Source: Hydractinia symbiolongicarpus (lineage: Eukaryota; Cnidaria; Hydrozoa; Anthoathecata; Hydractiniidae). From it: a stretch of 64,000 bases of DNA. Below the pieces are notes generated by a model. That model did not search any database and was not told where the DNA came from. It was given only the letters and a program-made list of their open reading frames with translations. How positions within the stretch are numbered: position 1 is the stretch's first letter; each line of letters starts with the position of its first letter. Shown here in pieces: positions 36,656-47,738 of this stretch. Both the position numbers and the translations under genes were made by a program. The stretch covers positions 28,014,001-28,078,000 of the forward strand of contig NC_079882.1 in assembly GCF_029227915.1 (NCBI RefSeq), given 5' to 3'.

Positions 36656-38433
36656 ATGTCAAGTTCAGGTAACACTACTTTTTATTATTAACTTTCATAT
36701 TGTAATACTTACTTTTTAAGCAAAAATCTTCCGAGTTTAAAGCCTTGTTAGAATTATTAAAATTCTAAAGCAGTTGATATTTATTTGATACAAATGTAAT
36801 ACCCAGATATCCCTTTAATTTTTCAGAATCGTCGCGTAACTTGCAGAGAGAATCAGGTTTAGGACCGTTAGATTTCCAAGCTGCTGCCCAAGCCGCATCT
36901 ACTCCTCGAAAGACCAACAGAAAGTCCTACCAAAAATGGTCAAACGAAGACAGATTTAATATCGGCAAATATGCTGCAATCCACGGCCCCGCTGCTGCTA
37001 CGAGGAAATTTTCATCAAGAAGCCAACCATTGAACGAAAGTACTGTTAGAGGGTGGTGTAAACTGTATCAAGACGAGGTAAAAAAGGCGAGTAAGGAGAA
37101 GCGTTCTGTCGGACGTGAGTTGGCAGTTCTCAGAAGAGGTCGACCACTTTTACTAGGAACTTTGGACCAAATGGTCCAAAAATTTCTACTGGCGGTGCGA
37201 AACAGAGGGGGGATAATTACGTCTGCCATTGCGGTATCAGTTGCCAAAGCTCTAATTGCACGAAACCCACAGTTAAATTTAGCACACATCGATCTCGATT
37301 CGTCATCTTGGGCTAAGAGCTTATTTCAAAGAATGGGGTTTGTAAAACGCATGAAAACAACAGGAAAGGTCGAAATACCCGAAGGAGCGAAAAAAGAAGC
37401 ACAACTACTCTATTTGCATGATATCGTATCCCTTGTCGAAGAACATAACATTCCAGACAGTCTCGTAATGAATTTGGACCAAACTCCACTCAAGTACGTA
37501 CCAAGCGGCAACCATACATTGGCCAAAAAAGGCACAAAGTCTATCGGAATCGCAGGCTCATCTGATAAACGTTGCATAACAGCTACCTTTGTGGTCACAT
37601 TGGATGGAAGCTTCCTACCAATCCAACTTATTTACGGCGGAAAGACTACCCAAAGTCTCCCAAGATTCAAATTCCCTGATTCATTTAGCTTGAGTGTTAA
37701 CCCAAAACACTTCAGTAATACAGCAGAATCAATAAAAGTTATCGATGAGGTTATTCTACCATATGTCAAGGCTCAGCGAGAAGCACTGGGAAAGCCAGAC
37801 CAAGCAGCTCTCTTGGTATTCGATGTGTTTCGTGGCCAAATCACCGACGAAGTCACGTCTCACTTAACACGAAATAACATATTTTTCATCATGGTACCCA
37901 ACAATATGACCCATCTATTCCAGCCGCTGGATTTAACAGTAAACGGCCATTGCAAGAAATTCATGAAAAGCAAGTTTTCTGATTGGTACACACAACAGGT
38001 TCAGAACGCCCTTGATGCTGGAGTAAAAGTGGAAAACATCAACATTGAGTTCAAACTAACGACTATGAAACCATTACATGCAAGTTGGATTGTGGACTAC
38101 TACAATCACATCGCCTCAGTAGCTGGTGTTGATGTTATTGTTAAAGGTTGGAAAATTGCTGGAATTTATGATGCGATAAAGAAAGGAAAGTTGAATCTAC
38201 CAAGCGTCGACCCGTTTAATGAGATAGCGCCGTTGGCTATGTCACCGGATGAGATTGCTAACCAGCCCAGCTTCATCGAAGTATCGGACGAGATACGGGA
38301 AGGATACGTAAACGAAATCGTAGAAAATGATGAAGATGACGACGACAATGATGATGATGCAGAATGGGGGTTCGAAGAAGACTTTGATAGAAACGCATTT
38401 GACTTCATTATCGATGATGAATGTAACGAGTAA
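36656..38433 (+). CDS. Pogo/Tigger-type DDE transposase
   Basis: Two exons, 36656-36668 and 36827-38433 (539 residues). The first exon gives MSSS plus one base; donor G|GTAACA, acceptor TTTTTCAG. The N-terminal part has a psq/CENP-B-like helix-turn-helix (residues about 36-90: KWSNEDRFNIGKYAAIHG, STVRGWCKLY), then a second HTH unit (RGRPLLLGTLDQMVQKFL, about 108-150). The DDE_1 core has catalytic Asp at about 222 (MNLDQTP), 337 (LVFDVFRGQ) and 373 (HLFQPLDLTVN), that is DD36D. The tail is strongly acidic (DEDDDDNDDDAE). No PIP box is visible, unlike the reported Drosophila pogo transposase. It should cut and paste the element by binding the GCGAAATT-type ends. The frame is intact. Confidence 0.92.
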
Positions 38434-38458
38434 TTAACAATTTAGAAAGACTATTTTT

Positions 38459-38565
38459 TCTCGACCGCGAAAATTATATTTTTTTCTCGACCGCGAAATT
38501 AAATTCCGCGAAAAAAATCGTTTTGATCAACCGCGAAATTAAATTCCCGCGAAAATTTCTTCCCT
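38459..38565. repeat. Right TIR and subterminal GCGAAATT repeats
   Basis: Three TCGACCGCGAAA or CAACCGCGAAATT blocks followed by the terminal TTCCCGCGAAAATTTCTTCC end, complementary to the left TIR. Confidence 0.85.
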
Positions 38566-38885
38566 TAAGGTAATTTTTTTCTGTCCCGCAAACCTCTACC
38601 ATGTAAGATTTCAGAGTGTGTAAATACGGACCCTGACCCTGGCCCTTGGACTGAAAAGCTGATTCCTGTTGTCGTCAGCCAGAAGAACCAGCATAATTTT
38701 TTTATTACTGACTGCTTAAAATTGATTTGTGTTATCTAAGCTTTCTTCGAGAAAAAAAATCTAAATCAACGAAATAATTAAATCCGTAGAAAAATACACT
38801 TAAGCAGAAAAGCAATTATATTTGAATTTAGAATATCCATAGTCATAAGAAAGACTCTCTCTTGTGACTATGGAATATCCTATGA

Positions 38886-38990
38886 TCAACCTCGTTCCCA
38901 GGGCAATTTTTCGCTTTTTTGATATCCGAGACGGGGCGAAGAAATGACCCTGGGCCAGGGGCTGGGCTGTTTAAAATCAGCACGATTCGG
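38886..38990 (+). repeat. Palindromic repeat family member, CCTCGTTCCCAGGG type
   Basis: It starts CAACCTCGTTCCCAGGGC and contains GATATCCGAGACGGGGCG and GAAGAAATGACCCTGGG. The reverse complement of 40690-40790 carries the same blocks in the same order. Probably a small MITE family; the ends are not fixed. Confidence 0.5.
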
Positions 38991-40689
38991 GCTGATTTTT
39001 AATTTATTTAAAATTTGGTCGTTTTGTTAAGAATTGCATGCGGACCGCCGAGAACACCGTATTGCTATAATTTATGCAAAACAATCTTGGATCGAAATCA
39101 TGGATAGGGCTTTATTTTTAATCAGAAACAAGTTAGTTAAAGTGTTTTGAGTTTTTGCTTTGAAAAAACATGATTGCAGTGTTGGCTTCGCTTTTTTTAA
39201 ATACATACAAATTTTAAATATATATTTATTTTAAAGTTTTCAGCCATCTATAGCTAGCTAGCCAGCAAAGGTCCAAGACGTACTTTTGTAGCTACAAAGA
39301 TTGTGCAAACCAAGGTAGCTAGCTATACACTTTTTTCATTATGATTTTTAGCTATCTTTATTTCATATTATAGTTAAAAGTGAAAGTACTTTTAGCTAGC
39401 TTCCAAGTCACAGAATTCTCAGGGGTTTTGTGATTAGAATTACTGAAGATGCCTATTATTATTTTATTATTGAAATTATTTACCCAGGATAGCCTCTTCA
39501 GTTCCTGTTGATACTGCTATCAACAAGGGTCCTGCGAAGGGGGTCCTAGCACATTTAAAGCCATTTGAGCTACGAAAGTCTTGCAAGCGCAGCAATCACT
39601 CAACTAGACAACCACCTAAGATATCAATCCTATTCTCATGTTCAACGCTAAGCAAAAAGGATAGATTCACACTTTTTATAAAATTGTATTGTCTAAAAAA
39701 TTTTACAATTGTTAGGTCAAAATTTATAATTGTCTTTATAGAAAATCTTATCGCCCTGCTTTAAATGCCTAAACTCGAAAAGTATAGCTATTACAGAATC
39801 ATTTTTTATGCTAATCCCATCAGACCAGCCTAAGAGCATCTCCTAACAAGTTTCAACTCAATATCTTTCTTTTTCATCCTTCTCTTTTATCATATTACAG
39901 TTTCGGTTTTCACGAAACGAGTCCCTGGAAACTCCTTAACAACTAAATGGCCATTATGGTCACACCAATTGACTTTTTTCAATAAATTTATGTTTGATGC
40001 TTTACTAAGAGATTAAAAGTCATAAAACATAGGATGTTGTACTTCATGCAGTCAGAGAAAATTGTTATTTAATCTGTAAAATCGATTTAATAAAGCGTAT
40101 AACTATTTAGTTAATTAAATGGTATGAACTTCTTAATCCAGTTTTTTAATCTTTTTCAACCAAATCAACAGCATATGTTTTTTGTTGTTTATGTATTCTG
40201 CCTTGAAAGAATATAAGCCAGAGTGTAAAAGAAGGTCTGTTTAGGAGAAATAGGATTAGTTGTGTATACCTGTAGCTATATACCTTGTGTTGTATTTGAG
40301 CTAGCTAGATAGCTGCTAAACATGTCTTCAAAGAAACCTTCATTGTTTTTTACTACAATTTTAGGCACAAAAGCTAGCATAGCTAGCTTTCTAGTCTAAA
40401 CTACCTCCTCAATTGCACTGCAAAAAAAAACAGAAGCTTACCTTAACAGCCTCTGAGTGCGACTAAAAGCTATTTAATTTTGTTTGGACATTAAGCTATA
40501 CTAACAATGCCAAATATTTTATTTTTCACAAAAATAAATTTAGTCCAGCAGAACATAAACATTCCAGCGTGCCTTTCGCACATAAACTTAGCCGCCATTA
40601 TTGTTTTTCTGTTATTATTCAATTTTTTACGCATAAATTAATTTATCCTCATAATTAACGGAAACTTGAGAAAAACCAATCAGATCTCG

Positions 40690-40790
40690 GAACTGACCAG
40701 TGTGGTCCAAGGGTCATTTCTTCTCGCCGTCCGAGATTGTCAGAAAGAGAAAAATGGGCCTGGGTACAAGGTTGTCCTATGATGGGATCA
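40690..40790 (-). repeat. Second, inverted member of the CCTCGTTCCCAGGG repeat
   Basis: It contains GGGTCATTTCTTCTCGCC, GTCCGAGATTGTC and CTGGGTACAAGGTTGTCC, complementary to blocks at 38886-38990. Confidence 0.5.
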
Positions 40791-40872
40791 TCAGGCGTCG
40801 GGACGGCGATTGTCGCCGTCCCATTGTCAAAGATACAAGATTCCTTGGCGAGCAGAGTTTTACTCACACTAA

Positions 40873-41601
40873 AGGCCGGTTTCCATACAACTGCATTTTG
40901 CGCCCAGTCGTAAAAAGCGCCGTGACTTTTGATCTACGCATGCGCATTATCAGAATAATGCCGCTGACCTCGCGCTTTTGCATGCGCTGGGGCGATTTAA
41001 AAAAAGTTGAACAGGTTCTACTTTTGGCGAGCTACATTTTGCGCTTCAGCTTAACAGCCAATCAAAAGGTAGCAATCTACATGAGTTACGAAAGAATTTT
41101 TAATTAGATCATTTCAATATATGGTTAGCAACATCTCGTTTCTGTGTTAAATTTTTGTCAAGCCAAATGAATGTAGAGAATCAGAATATGTATCAATCAA
41201 GTGAAGTAGATGAAAAACAAAATAACATTGAGTCTGTGGAGGCACAAAGAAACAACATTGTAAACAAACTTAAAAAGACTACTCGTGATCTGACGACATT
41301 AAATCCGTAAGCAAAACGTTGTATAGTCCTTTGATTCTTCTTTCTATGGAAAGTCGTCTCATCCACATGTTTTTCTTACGTATTTTACAACGTTGTTTAT
41401 TTCTACGCCATAAAAATATTGCTAGGACTACTCTCAAATTTTGCAGCACCAAATATCAGCAGCAACAATATTTACATCAACCATGTTTTGCAAAAAACAC
41501 GTGAGCAAAAATCGCTAAATGGAAATGGTTCGGTATATGTGATAAAAGTCGCGGCGCATTTTACGACTGGGCGCAAAATGTAGCTGTATGGAAACCTGCC
41601 T
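40873..41601. mobile_element. Harbinger-like MITE with about 50-bp TIRs and TAA duplication
   Basis: The left end AGGCCGGTTTCCATACAACT and the right end (complement AGGCAGGTTTCCATACAGCT) stay complementary for about 50 bases through GCGCCCAGTCGTAAAA. TAA flanks both sides (40870-40872, 41602-41604). A 3-bp TWA duplication with GGCCGGTTTCCA-like TIRs is typical of PIF/Harbinger elements. At 729 bp it is too short for a transposase, but it holds one exon-like ORF at 41167. Confidence 0.8.
41167..41310 (+). CDS. 47-codon exon-like ORF inside the Harbinger-like MITE
   Basis: ATG at 41167 opens a hydrophilic, Asn/Gln/Glu-rich peptide (MNVENQNMYQSSEVDEKQ...) that runs through VEAQRNNIVNKLKKTTRDL to a stop overlapping a consensus donor (CC|GTAAGC at 41307). 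It looks like a first coding exon kept or captured by the MITE. No family is recognised. Confidence 0.35.
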   Translation: MNVENQNMYQSSEVDEKQNNIESVEAQRNNIVNKLKKTTRDLTTLNP

Positions 41602-41873
41602 TAAGGGGGATTTCAAAAAAGCAAATTGAACGGCGCATTTCGGTATTGTTTGTTGTGATTTTATTTCAAAACATTTGCTGTGCCGAAAAAAGCAGAAACA
41701 GTAATTCTTGACCCCCGCTTGATAATTTTTGATACATAACGCGAGGTTTTAATCTTAAACCGAGAGGCTTTAATCTCAAAGAGTTTCTACTTTTTAAGGG
41801 CAAAAAGCAATCACCAGAACACAAATATTAGTGTCTATTTTTGGAAAAACTCGTTACTTGAAACTTTCTTTAA

Positions 41874-42715
41874 GGTGGCAGTAACCCTTTTTTAGCTGTC
41901 TAAATAGCTGAATTATTTACTCAGTGTTTTATTTATACCTTTTTTTTACTAGTTCTAGAAATATAGGCCTTAATACATAATAATGATTTTAACTTAACAC
42001 TAAAATTGCTGAGTCAGCAGCAATTTCTATTTGAAAATGTATCATACACAAGAAAAAAATCGGCTTCTACGAGCTCTAACTTTATACAATCTCGCTATTT
42101 TTCATCAGCTTCTGTTTTTAAATGAACCTTGGGTTACCCCTGTTAAAACGGTGTGCGGGTTTTTTTTGTTTATTCTTATTTTTTTAACAATAGCTTTTTG
42201 TTTTTTTTTTAAAGATTCTTCGTTAGCATTCCCTGCTGCATCGAATGCTGTTAAAAGAAATATATTCTGAATAAAAAGATTTCCGCACACCGTATTATGG
42301 CTGCATGATTAACGAAGCATGTCTGAAAATTTTAAAGTAAAACAAAAATGCTATCGAAAGTTAAAGCTCGTGCAGTGCAGCATAATGAAGATCGTCTGAA
42401 ACTTCTACATAATGCGCCATCTTTGTTGTTATTAACGTTTCTCTTTAATAATTACGTCATTTCTTTCTGTACAATTTCGCAAGCGCGCAGACTATATTCG
42501 GCAGAACTAATTAATTATTTTTGATTTTTATTTTAAAGAGGAATTTTTGAGGCTGAATATTTTTGGTAAAAGATCATAGTTTAGGTATAAAATCGTGACA
42601 AGTTTGTTATAACAGAAAAAATATGGATATATAGTCTGAAAATAACTTTTTGTAACTAATTATGTAAAAAAAAAAAATCCGATTTTTAAAAGGGTTACTG
42701 CCACCTTAAAAGAAT
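41874..42715. mobile_element. MITE with GGTGGCAGTAACCC termini and TTAA flanks
   Basis: GGTGGCAGTAACCCTTTT at 41874 is matched by AAAAGGGTTACTGCCACC ending at 42715. TTAA precedes (41870-41873) and follows (42716-42719), which fits a piggyBac-like 4-bp duplication, though shorter A/T boundaries are possible. A smaller inverted-repeat unit may be nested at 42148-42293. The 79-codon frame at 42031 is unsupported. Confidence 0.7.
42148..42293. mobile_element. Possible small MITE nested inside the TTAA MITE
   Basis: ACGGTGTGCGG (left) and CCGCACACCGT (right) are exact inverted repeats 146 bases apart, with no obvious target duplication. Confidence 0.45.
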
Positions 42716-43277
42716 CTTAAAGAGAATCCTAAAAAGCTATACATTTTGTATTTTAAATAAATTTGCTGCATATTTTTTTGTTTCTCGTGTGGAAATTAAA
42801 ACATATTTCCCAATTCACCGTCAATTTCGCCATTTACAATTCGCTCCGTGAAAATCCGCCTTTAAATATCAAAATAATTTGTTTTATTCTGTATAAAATA
42901 AAAAAGTGCACGTGATTATTGCATTAAAACAATAAAAAGTTCTCAGGAGAGAGTCGAGGGGTAATTTCTCGCTAGATTAAAAATATTACAGTGCACCGGT
43001 CGTTACCGGTTCTTTAAGCTCAAATCGCTTAAAGAACTAATTTAAAAAAGGCATGTGCGCAACGATATTTAAGAAATTGACATGATATTTGTGAACTAAA
43101 TGAAGTATTACACCTTCTGGATCTCAACAATGCAGCTTTTTTTGCTAAATAATCAACGTGATTGGCGTATAAGGGCTACCGGTGCATAAGCTGAAAGTGT
43201 TCTGAAGCTTGAAGTGCCGGGTTTTTTTCGCAAAAGACAGTAGACTTACAGTGCCGGGTTTTTTGCAGTGATACTTA
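42716..43277. other. Spacer with repeated AGTGCCGG motifs
   Basis: CGAAGTGCCGGG-like motifs at about 43213 and 43250 recur after the next MITE (43970) and, inverted, near 44700 (ATACCGGCACT). They may be ends of an older element interrupted by the 43278 MITE. No gene. Confidence 0.4.
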
Positions 43278-43939
43278 AGCGTAGTTTCCGCCAAATGCGT
43301 TTATCATTAAACATATGTTTGTTACTAAACTCATGAATGGGTTTATTTTCATCTAATTAATTATGCAATAAGATAATGTGTTCACACTGAACTTAATTTT
43401 GAAACGAAAGTTACGTTTTGTGACTTGTTAGTATGGTTGTGGACAGCGAGGAAATTTGAACCTTTTCACAAACTAATTTTTAAATATAAAAATAAAAACC
43501 AATACTTGTTTATACCCTAGTTTTCATTTCTCTCTCTCCAATGCATTTTCTTTTCTGACTATTTTATTTTATCCATTGTCAGCTTTATTAAAAAGACAGC
43601 TCATACAGTGCTTTTTCTCTTCCTGATTTTATTACATATTATTATTTTTGCTTTTTTTCACTGTCATTTTTTCTACGCGTGCAATGGTCTCGTGGAAGCC
43701 ACTCTCACTTTGAGCATTGGCGGTAAAAACAAAAGATTTCTTTGATGTTGAATAAACTCATGTTCAAGGCATGATTTTAATATGAAAACTTTTTGATACT
43801 AAACGCATGCATAATCATATGTTTATTGCATGTAAAATCATCATGCGTTTATTTTTGGCATTTCCACCTATAAGTTTAACCTTAAAACTTTTAAAATAAA
43901 CATATGTTTGTCAATAAACGCATTGGTGGGAACCAGGCT
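43278..43939. mobile_element. Harbinger-like MITE with TTA duplication
   Basis: The left end AGCGTAGTTTCCGCCAAATG and the complement of the right end (AGCCTGGTTCCCACCAATG) share GCGTTTAT and then AACATATGTTTG further in. TTA flanks both ends (43275-43277, 43940-43942). The TIR start resembles that of the 40873 MITE (GG-TTTCC), so both may depend on related transposases. No coding capacity. Confidence 0.7.
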
Positions 43940-44002
43940 TTAGAGAACCGTTTTTTTTTCGTAAAAGATAGAGTGCCGGTTTTGCATACGCCATTTGTCC
44001 TT

Positions 44003-44331
44003 TTACCCAAAAACTTCTTGCTGCAACGTCAGTTGTTGCTTTCGTTGGTCGTTATTGGCGGTCAAAGGCTGTAGAAGCGGTTCCACAATAACTTCCTGGC
44101 ATACCTCTTTTACACCATTTCCGCTGTGCAATTTCGAAGCTCGTTGTGTCTGTTGATTATAAATCCGCCTCGTGGACAGGAAATAGCGTGTTGGACATCG
44201 AATGGGACGGAGCAGACACATGTCGTTAGTAATCGTTCAAGTGGGATCACATACAGAAGACGTAAAGCATCCCAAAAAGATTGTTTGTCAATTGCGAACC
44301 CATGTTCTTGAGTGGAATAACAGTTAACCAA
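44003..44331 (-). pseudogene. Frameshifted retroelement ORF fragment
   Basis: Two overlapping minus-strand frames form one decayed product: a FWDALRLLY block, a CVCSVPFDVQHAISC cysteine/histidine block and RHNELR in the upstream frame, then KEVCQEVIVEPLLQPL in the other frame. This order (C-x-C...F-V-HA-SC...GGF...RHNE-R...EP-LQPL) is one I associate with reverse-transcriptase polyproteins common in cnidarian genomes; the class is uncertain. One frameshift and the lack of an upstream RT mark it as dead. Confidence 0.55.
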
Positions 44332-45729
44332 ATCGATGACCCATTTTCTAAGCTGGCTTCAAGGGCTTTAATTTTTTTCGAGGTCGGTAAATTTGTTCTT
44401 TGATTTCATCGTTAATATTCATAAGCGCAGAAAGACTGCGTGAGTATTTGATGTGCGTGGGATATTCTTTTCAAAATGTGCGAGAAAACTATATTACGCG
44501 AAACTAACAAAAACGAATTTTGTGCCGCCTTTTCCCACAGAATGATAAAAGTGAAGAGCGCAATACAAAATTACACTTTTAGCAGTATTCCGAAAGATAT
44601 GTAATACATCGAGTTATACAATCCGCAGAAGTTGGTCCTAACGTTAACGATTTCGTAAATGACCTTACAACAAAACAGCATTTTTTTCACGTAAAAATAC
44701 CGGCACTAGAAGCCACAGAATCTGCTGGTTTATCGTGAATGAAATAGTAATTTTTACACAAATAATTTAAAAAATAACGAACTTTTTTATGTGGGTTGTT
44801 CTCAAACACACGTGGGTGGTGGACAAGAAGCAGTGATTTAAATTCTCTTGGTCTATTAGCCAAATTCATAGGCCGGAGGAATTCCTGAGAATATTCTAAA
44901 ATAAGAGGGTGTCAATAAGCTGCAAACGAACATATATAAGGGCGAGTTCGGGCAACTTTTCGAATTAAATTAGCGGTTGTCTTCCAAAACCGCCCGCACT
45001 TTCCCGAACTTGCCTGGAGCATTTCCAAAATTCATTTCCTTGTAACATACCTTGTGGACGATAGTTGGAAAAAGGTGCTTTAAGAGAAAGGAGTTAATAA
45101 AGTTTATAAGTTATTTATCAAGTAAATTTTATCAAAAACCATCAAAAACAGTTATTTTAAGAACTTTGCTACCACATAGTTTATTTTATGGTCTATGCGG
45201 ATTTTTTCGGGTGAATACTTGAAGTTTTTTAAAAACGCCAAAGAAGCAAAATTGCAAAATAATTAATTAATTAATTATTTATACAATAATTAGCTATAAT
45301 ACAAAAAAATAAGGCATATTTTAGGTCTGTAAAATATATGTGTCTAAAATGCCAACTACCGTTTCTGGTTCACAGCATATTCCTCTTTGTGTGTTCAAGT
45401 TCAGCGGACGTTTGATCTGGACCAAAAGACGGGAGGTCAAAATCCGGGGGTGGGGGGAGTACGAGCCGTACTTATTGCATTACTTACTATTACTTTAACT
45501 CCTCGATCCAAACTTATTTGTTTTATTAGAAAAAAGATACCCTAGCGTTATGTGCAAAAATATCAGTCCTATTTCTTTACGCTGATTTTATATGATTTTT
45601 TTGCTATCGAAATTTTGAGAATCTCAATAATTCTCTTGGTATACCTCGCGTGTAGCAAACGTGCTCCACAATTTCGCTTCGCTCGCGAAGCTCAATTGCA
45701 ATCGGAGTTAACATCAGTAGGAAAAGATT
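44332..45729. other. Decayed repeat spacer
   Basis: No intact gene. An imperfect inverted repeat lies at about 44944-45012 (GCGAGTTCGGG and CCCGAACTTGC). A 64-codon frame at 45552 is not supported. Confidence 0.4.
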
Positions 45730-45906
45730 ATGATAGAGGAAGATGAAGAGACATTACCCATTTCAACTGCAGTCACACATATACGCACAAAACTTTGTTT
45801 TGCTCTGTTGAAATCTGGTTTAATATGTTCGAGAAGTTTATATAAAAAGTTCGATGTAGGAGATGATAGTGTGGTTGATCATGAAATTTCAAAGTTGAAC
45901 TGTTAA
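45730..45906 (+). pseudogene. Possible retroelement C-terminal fragment
   Basis: A 58-codon frame whose middle (THIRTKLCFALLKSGLICSR) resembles the IRTK-SF-L-RS-L-C-RG tail I associate with the same cnidarian RT polyprotein class as 44003-44331. It ends at TAA shortly before the Penelope insertion site. Similarity is judged by eye only. Confidence 0.35.
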
Positions 45907-46019
45907 ATCGTTAACATATTCATGTTGTGTTATGTAGTAAATTAGTCCCTCGTAATCATATAATGTTCTAGTTATTAATGAATTCTTTATAGGTTTGCCT
46001 TTTCATAGTTAATTAGCAA

Positions 46020-46255
46020 ATATTTCTTGGGTTTAAGGCAATAAATAACAAATTAAATTTTGATAAATTTTCTCCCTGATCTTTGTCAGAGCATCTTCAG
46101 ATCCCAAGTAAAAACGTCTTTCAACATGCATGTACAAAATGTTAAAAATTCTCTTGATAAAAATAAAATGTATAAAAATCGTTTATTAACAATAAAAGTC
46201 GTTAAAAATTATAGTATGTTTTCCCAAATTTCAGATAATCGTCTTATTTCATCTT
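46020..46255 (-). repeat. Left Penelope terminal repeat (contains RT ORF 3' end)
   Basis: Nearly or fully identical in complement to 50766-51001. Read on the minus strand it carries the last codons of the RT/endonuclease frame, its TAA (46209-46211) and the 3' UTR. Confidence 0.85.
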
Positions 46256-46289
46256 TTTTGTTCAATAAATCCGATTTATCCCAGCCGGC

Positions 46290-46640
46290 ACAAGACGTCT
46301 TTTAGACGTCTTAAGATGTCTTTTTTTAATCTTCTGTTAGAAAACGCTATTAAGATGTCTTTAATGCATCTTCTTAAGAACGTCTTTCAAAAGACATCTT
46401 TTATACGTCTTTTGAAAGTAAATAAATGCGAATCCTGTAGTATACGCATTTTAGATGTCTTTTAGAAGATCTTTAAAAGACGTCTTTTAAAAGACATCTA
46501 AAAGTTATCTAAAATATATCTTTTAAAAGACGTCTTTCTCTTTTTGCTATAATGCATCTAAAACGCGTCTTTTAAAAGACGTCTTTTCCTACTTCTAAAA
46601 GTGGTCTAAAATGCGTCTTTTAAAAGACGTTCGATTTTTT
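46290..46640. repeat. Subterminal GACGTCTTTTAAAAGACGTC palindrome array
   Basis: About ten copies of RAGACGTCTTTTAAAAGACGT-related units, each self-complementary, in the left end of the CACTA element; fewer copies lie at 49160-49210. Dense subterminal repeats are the usual transposase binding platform of CACTA elements. Confidence 0.85.
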
Positions 46641-47738
46641 ATATGGAAAATTCGATTTAAAATAACGGGGGTGTTCGCAAACTTAGTTAGCATGTTTATT
46701 TTGTAGGAAATCAATTTTTCACGAAATTGAAAGTGGTAATTGTCACTTTTAATTATTTTTAAATACTAATGTATTTTGGCGACCCTTCATAATACGTTTT
46801 TATTTCATTACGTCGTAATTTTGTTTTCCTGCACCCCCTGACGGATATTCTTTGACACTTGACCATTGGAACACTCAATAAAAATTGGCGGTAGTTTCAT
46901 GAAAGCATCTGCGGGATACCGGTCGTTTAAAAAGTAAGTATTTTTGTTTTGTGATTCTCGGAATAGAGTACAGCGGTTTTTAGTACTAAGTCTAAAGGTC
47001 AAATTCGTGTTCGGTTTCCCTGGACACAAAAAGTCGGTCCCGGCCATCTTTTACAGAAAGATGGCGATATGTAAACAAGCAAACCCAGCTAGCCAGCCAG
47101 TAGTCAAAAAAAAGGACAAAGACTGGAAAGAAAATATTAAAGAAATCAAATTTGTTTTCTGGTTTTGGTGTTTAATGAAGGAACCGTTATTTTTATTCTA
47201 TATGCTTTTATTTTTAGACAAAAACTATTTCTTTTAACCTTGAAAGAAATTGAGAAAATGTATATATTTTGTTTTTGTTATACACTGCTGAAGCTAGCTA
47301 ATTAGTTATTAGGTAGCACCTAGCTATATAGGACGCTAGCTAACTTCAAGCTAAATGGAAAATACTGTCTAATTTTATCTTTATCTAACTCTAATCCTAA
47401 CCCTGTCTTATTGCTCTTCGGTACAAACTGTCAATGGAAGCTCTGCCCTCCGCCTTTCTTCCTTTACCAGTCAATCAACAAAGTCAATTTTTCATATTTA
47501 CCATTCATGACACTGTCCAGGTGTTTCAGAGTGATTTTAATCTGCAGAAAGTTCAGTTATGCCATGTTTACATAATATCAACATACATAAAGAGACCACA
47601 TAACTAAAAACTAATTATATTTTGGTGTCATTAATGAAAACATGTTTTGGTAAAATAAAATTTATATATATATACATTTTGTTTTTTAAATTTGAAACAA
47701 ACCTTCAACTAAATTTTCAGATACTGTCACTTTGGGCA

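Larger units (their letters stand above)
35227..38565. mobile_element. Complete pogo-like DNA transposon with two divergent genes
   Basis: About 3.34 kb. The ends are inverted copies starting AGGGAAGAAATTTTCGCGGG; TA follows the right end (38566-38567), while the left flank reads TTAAA, so the outer base is uncertain. Inside each end, blocks of the form ACCGCGAAATTAAATTCCCG recur (at least three on each side), as expected for transposase binding sites. It encodes a HIRAN-domain protein leftward (35527-36150) and a spliced DDE transposase rightward (36656-38433), separated by a 505-base divergent intergenic region that contains an 88-bp direct repeat. Neither frame is broken, so it could be an active or recently active copy. 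Confidence 0.85.
38566..40872. other. Repetitive spacer, no gene seen
   Basis: Holds TAGC-rich patches (39240-39420, 40270-40400) and two inverted members of a CCTCGTTCCCAGGGC-type repeat (38886-38990 and about 40690-40790). No coding frame is supported. Confidence 0.5.

Noticed and set aside
37068-38408. Minus-strand ORFs inside the pogo transposase
   Set aside because: They are antisense to an intact DDE transposase; no independent coding features.
46060-46305. Plus-strand 81-codon ORF and its near-identical twin at 50695-50961 (minus)
   Set aside because: Both are the antisense of the Penelope terminal copies (3' UTR and last codons), so the repeat explains their similarity, not a conserved protein.
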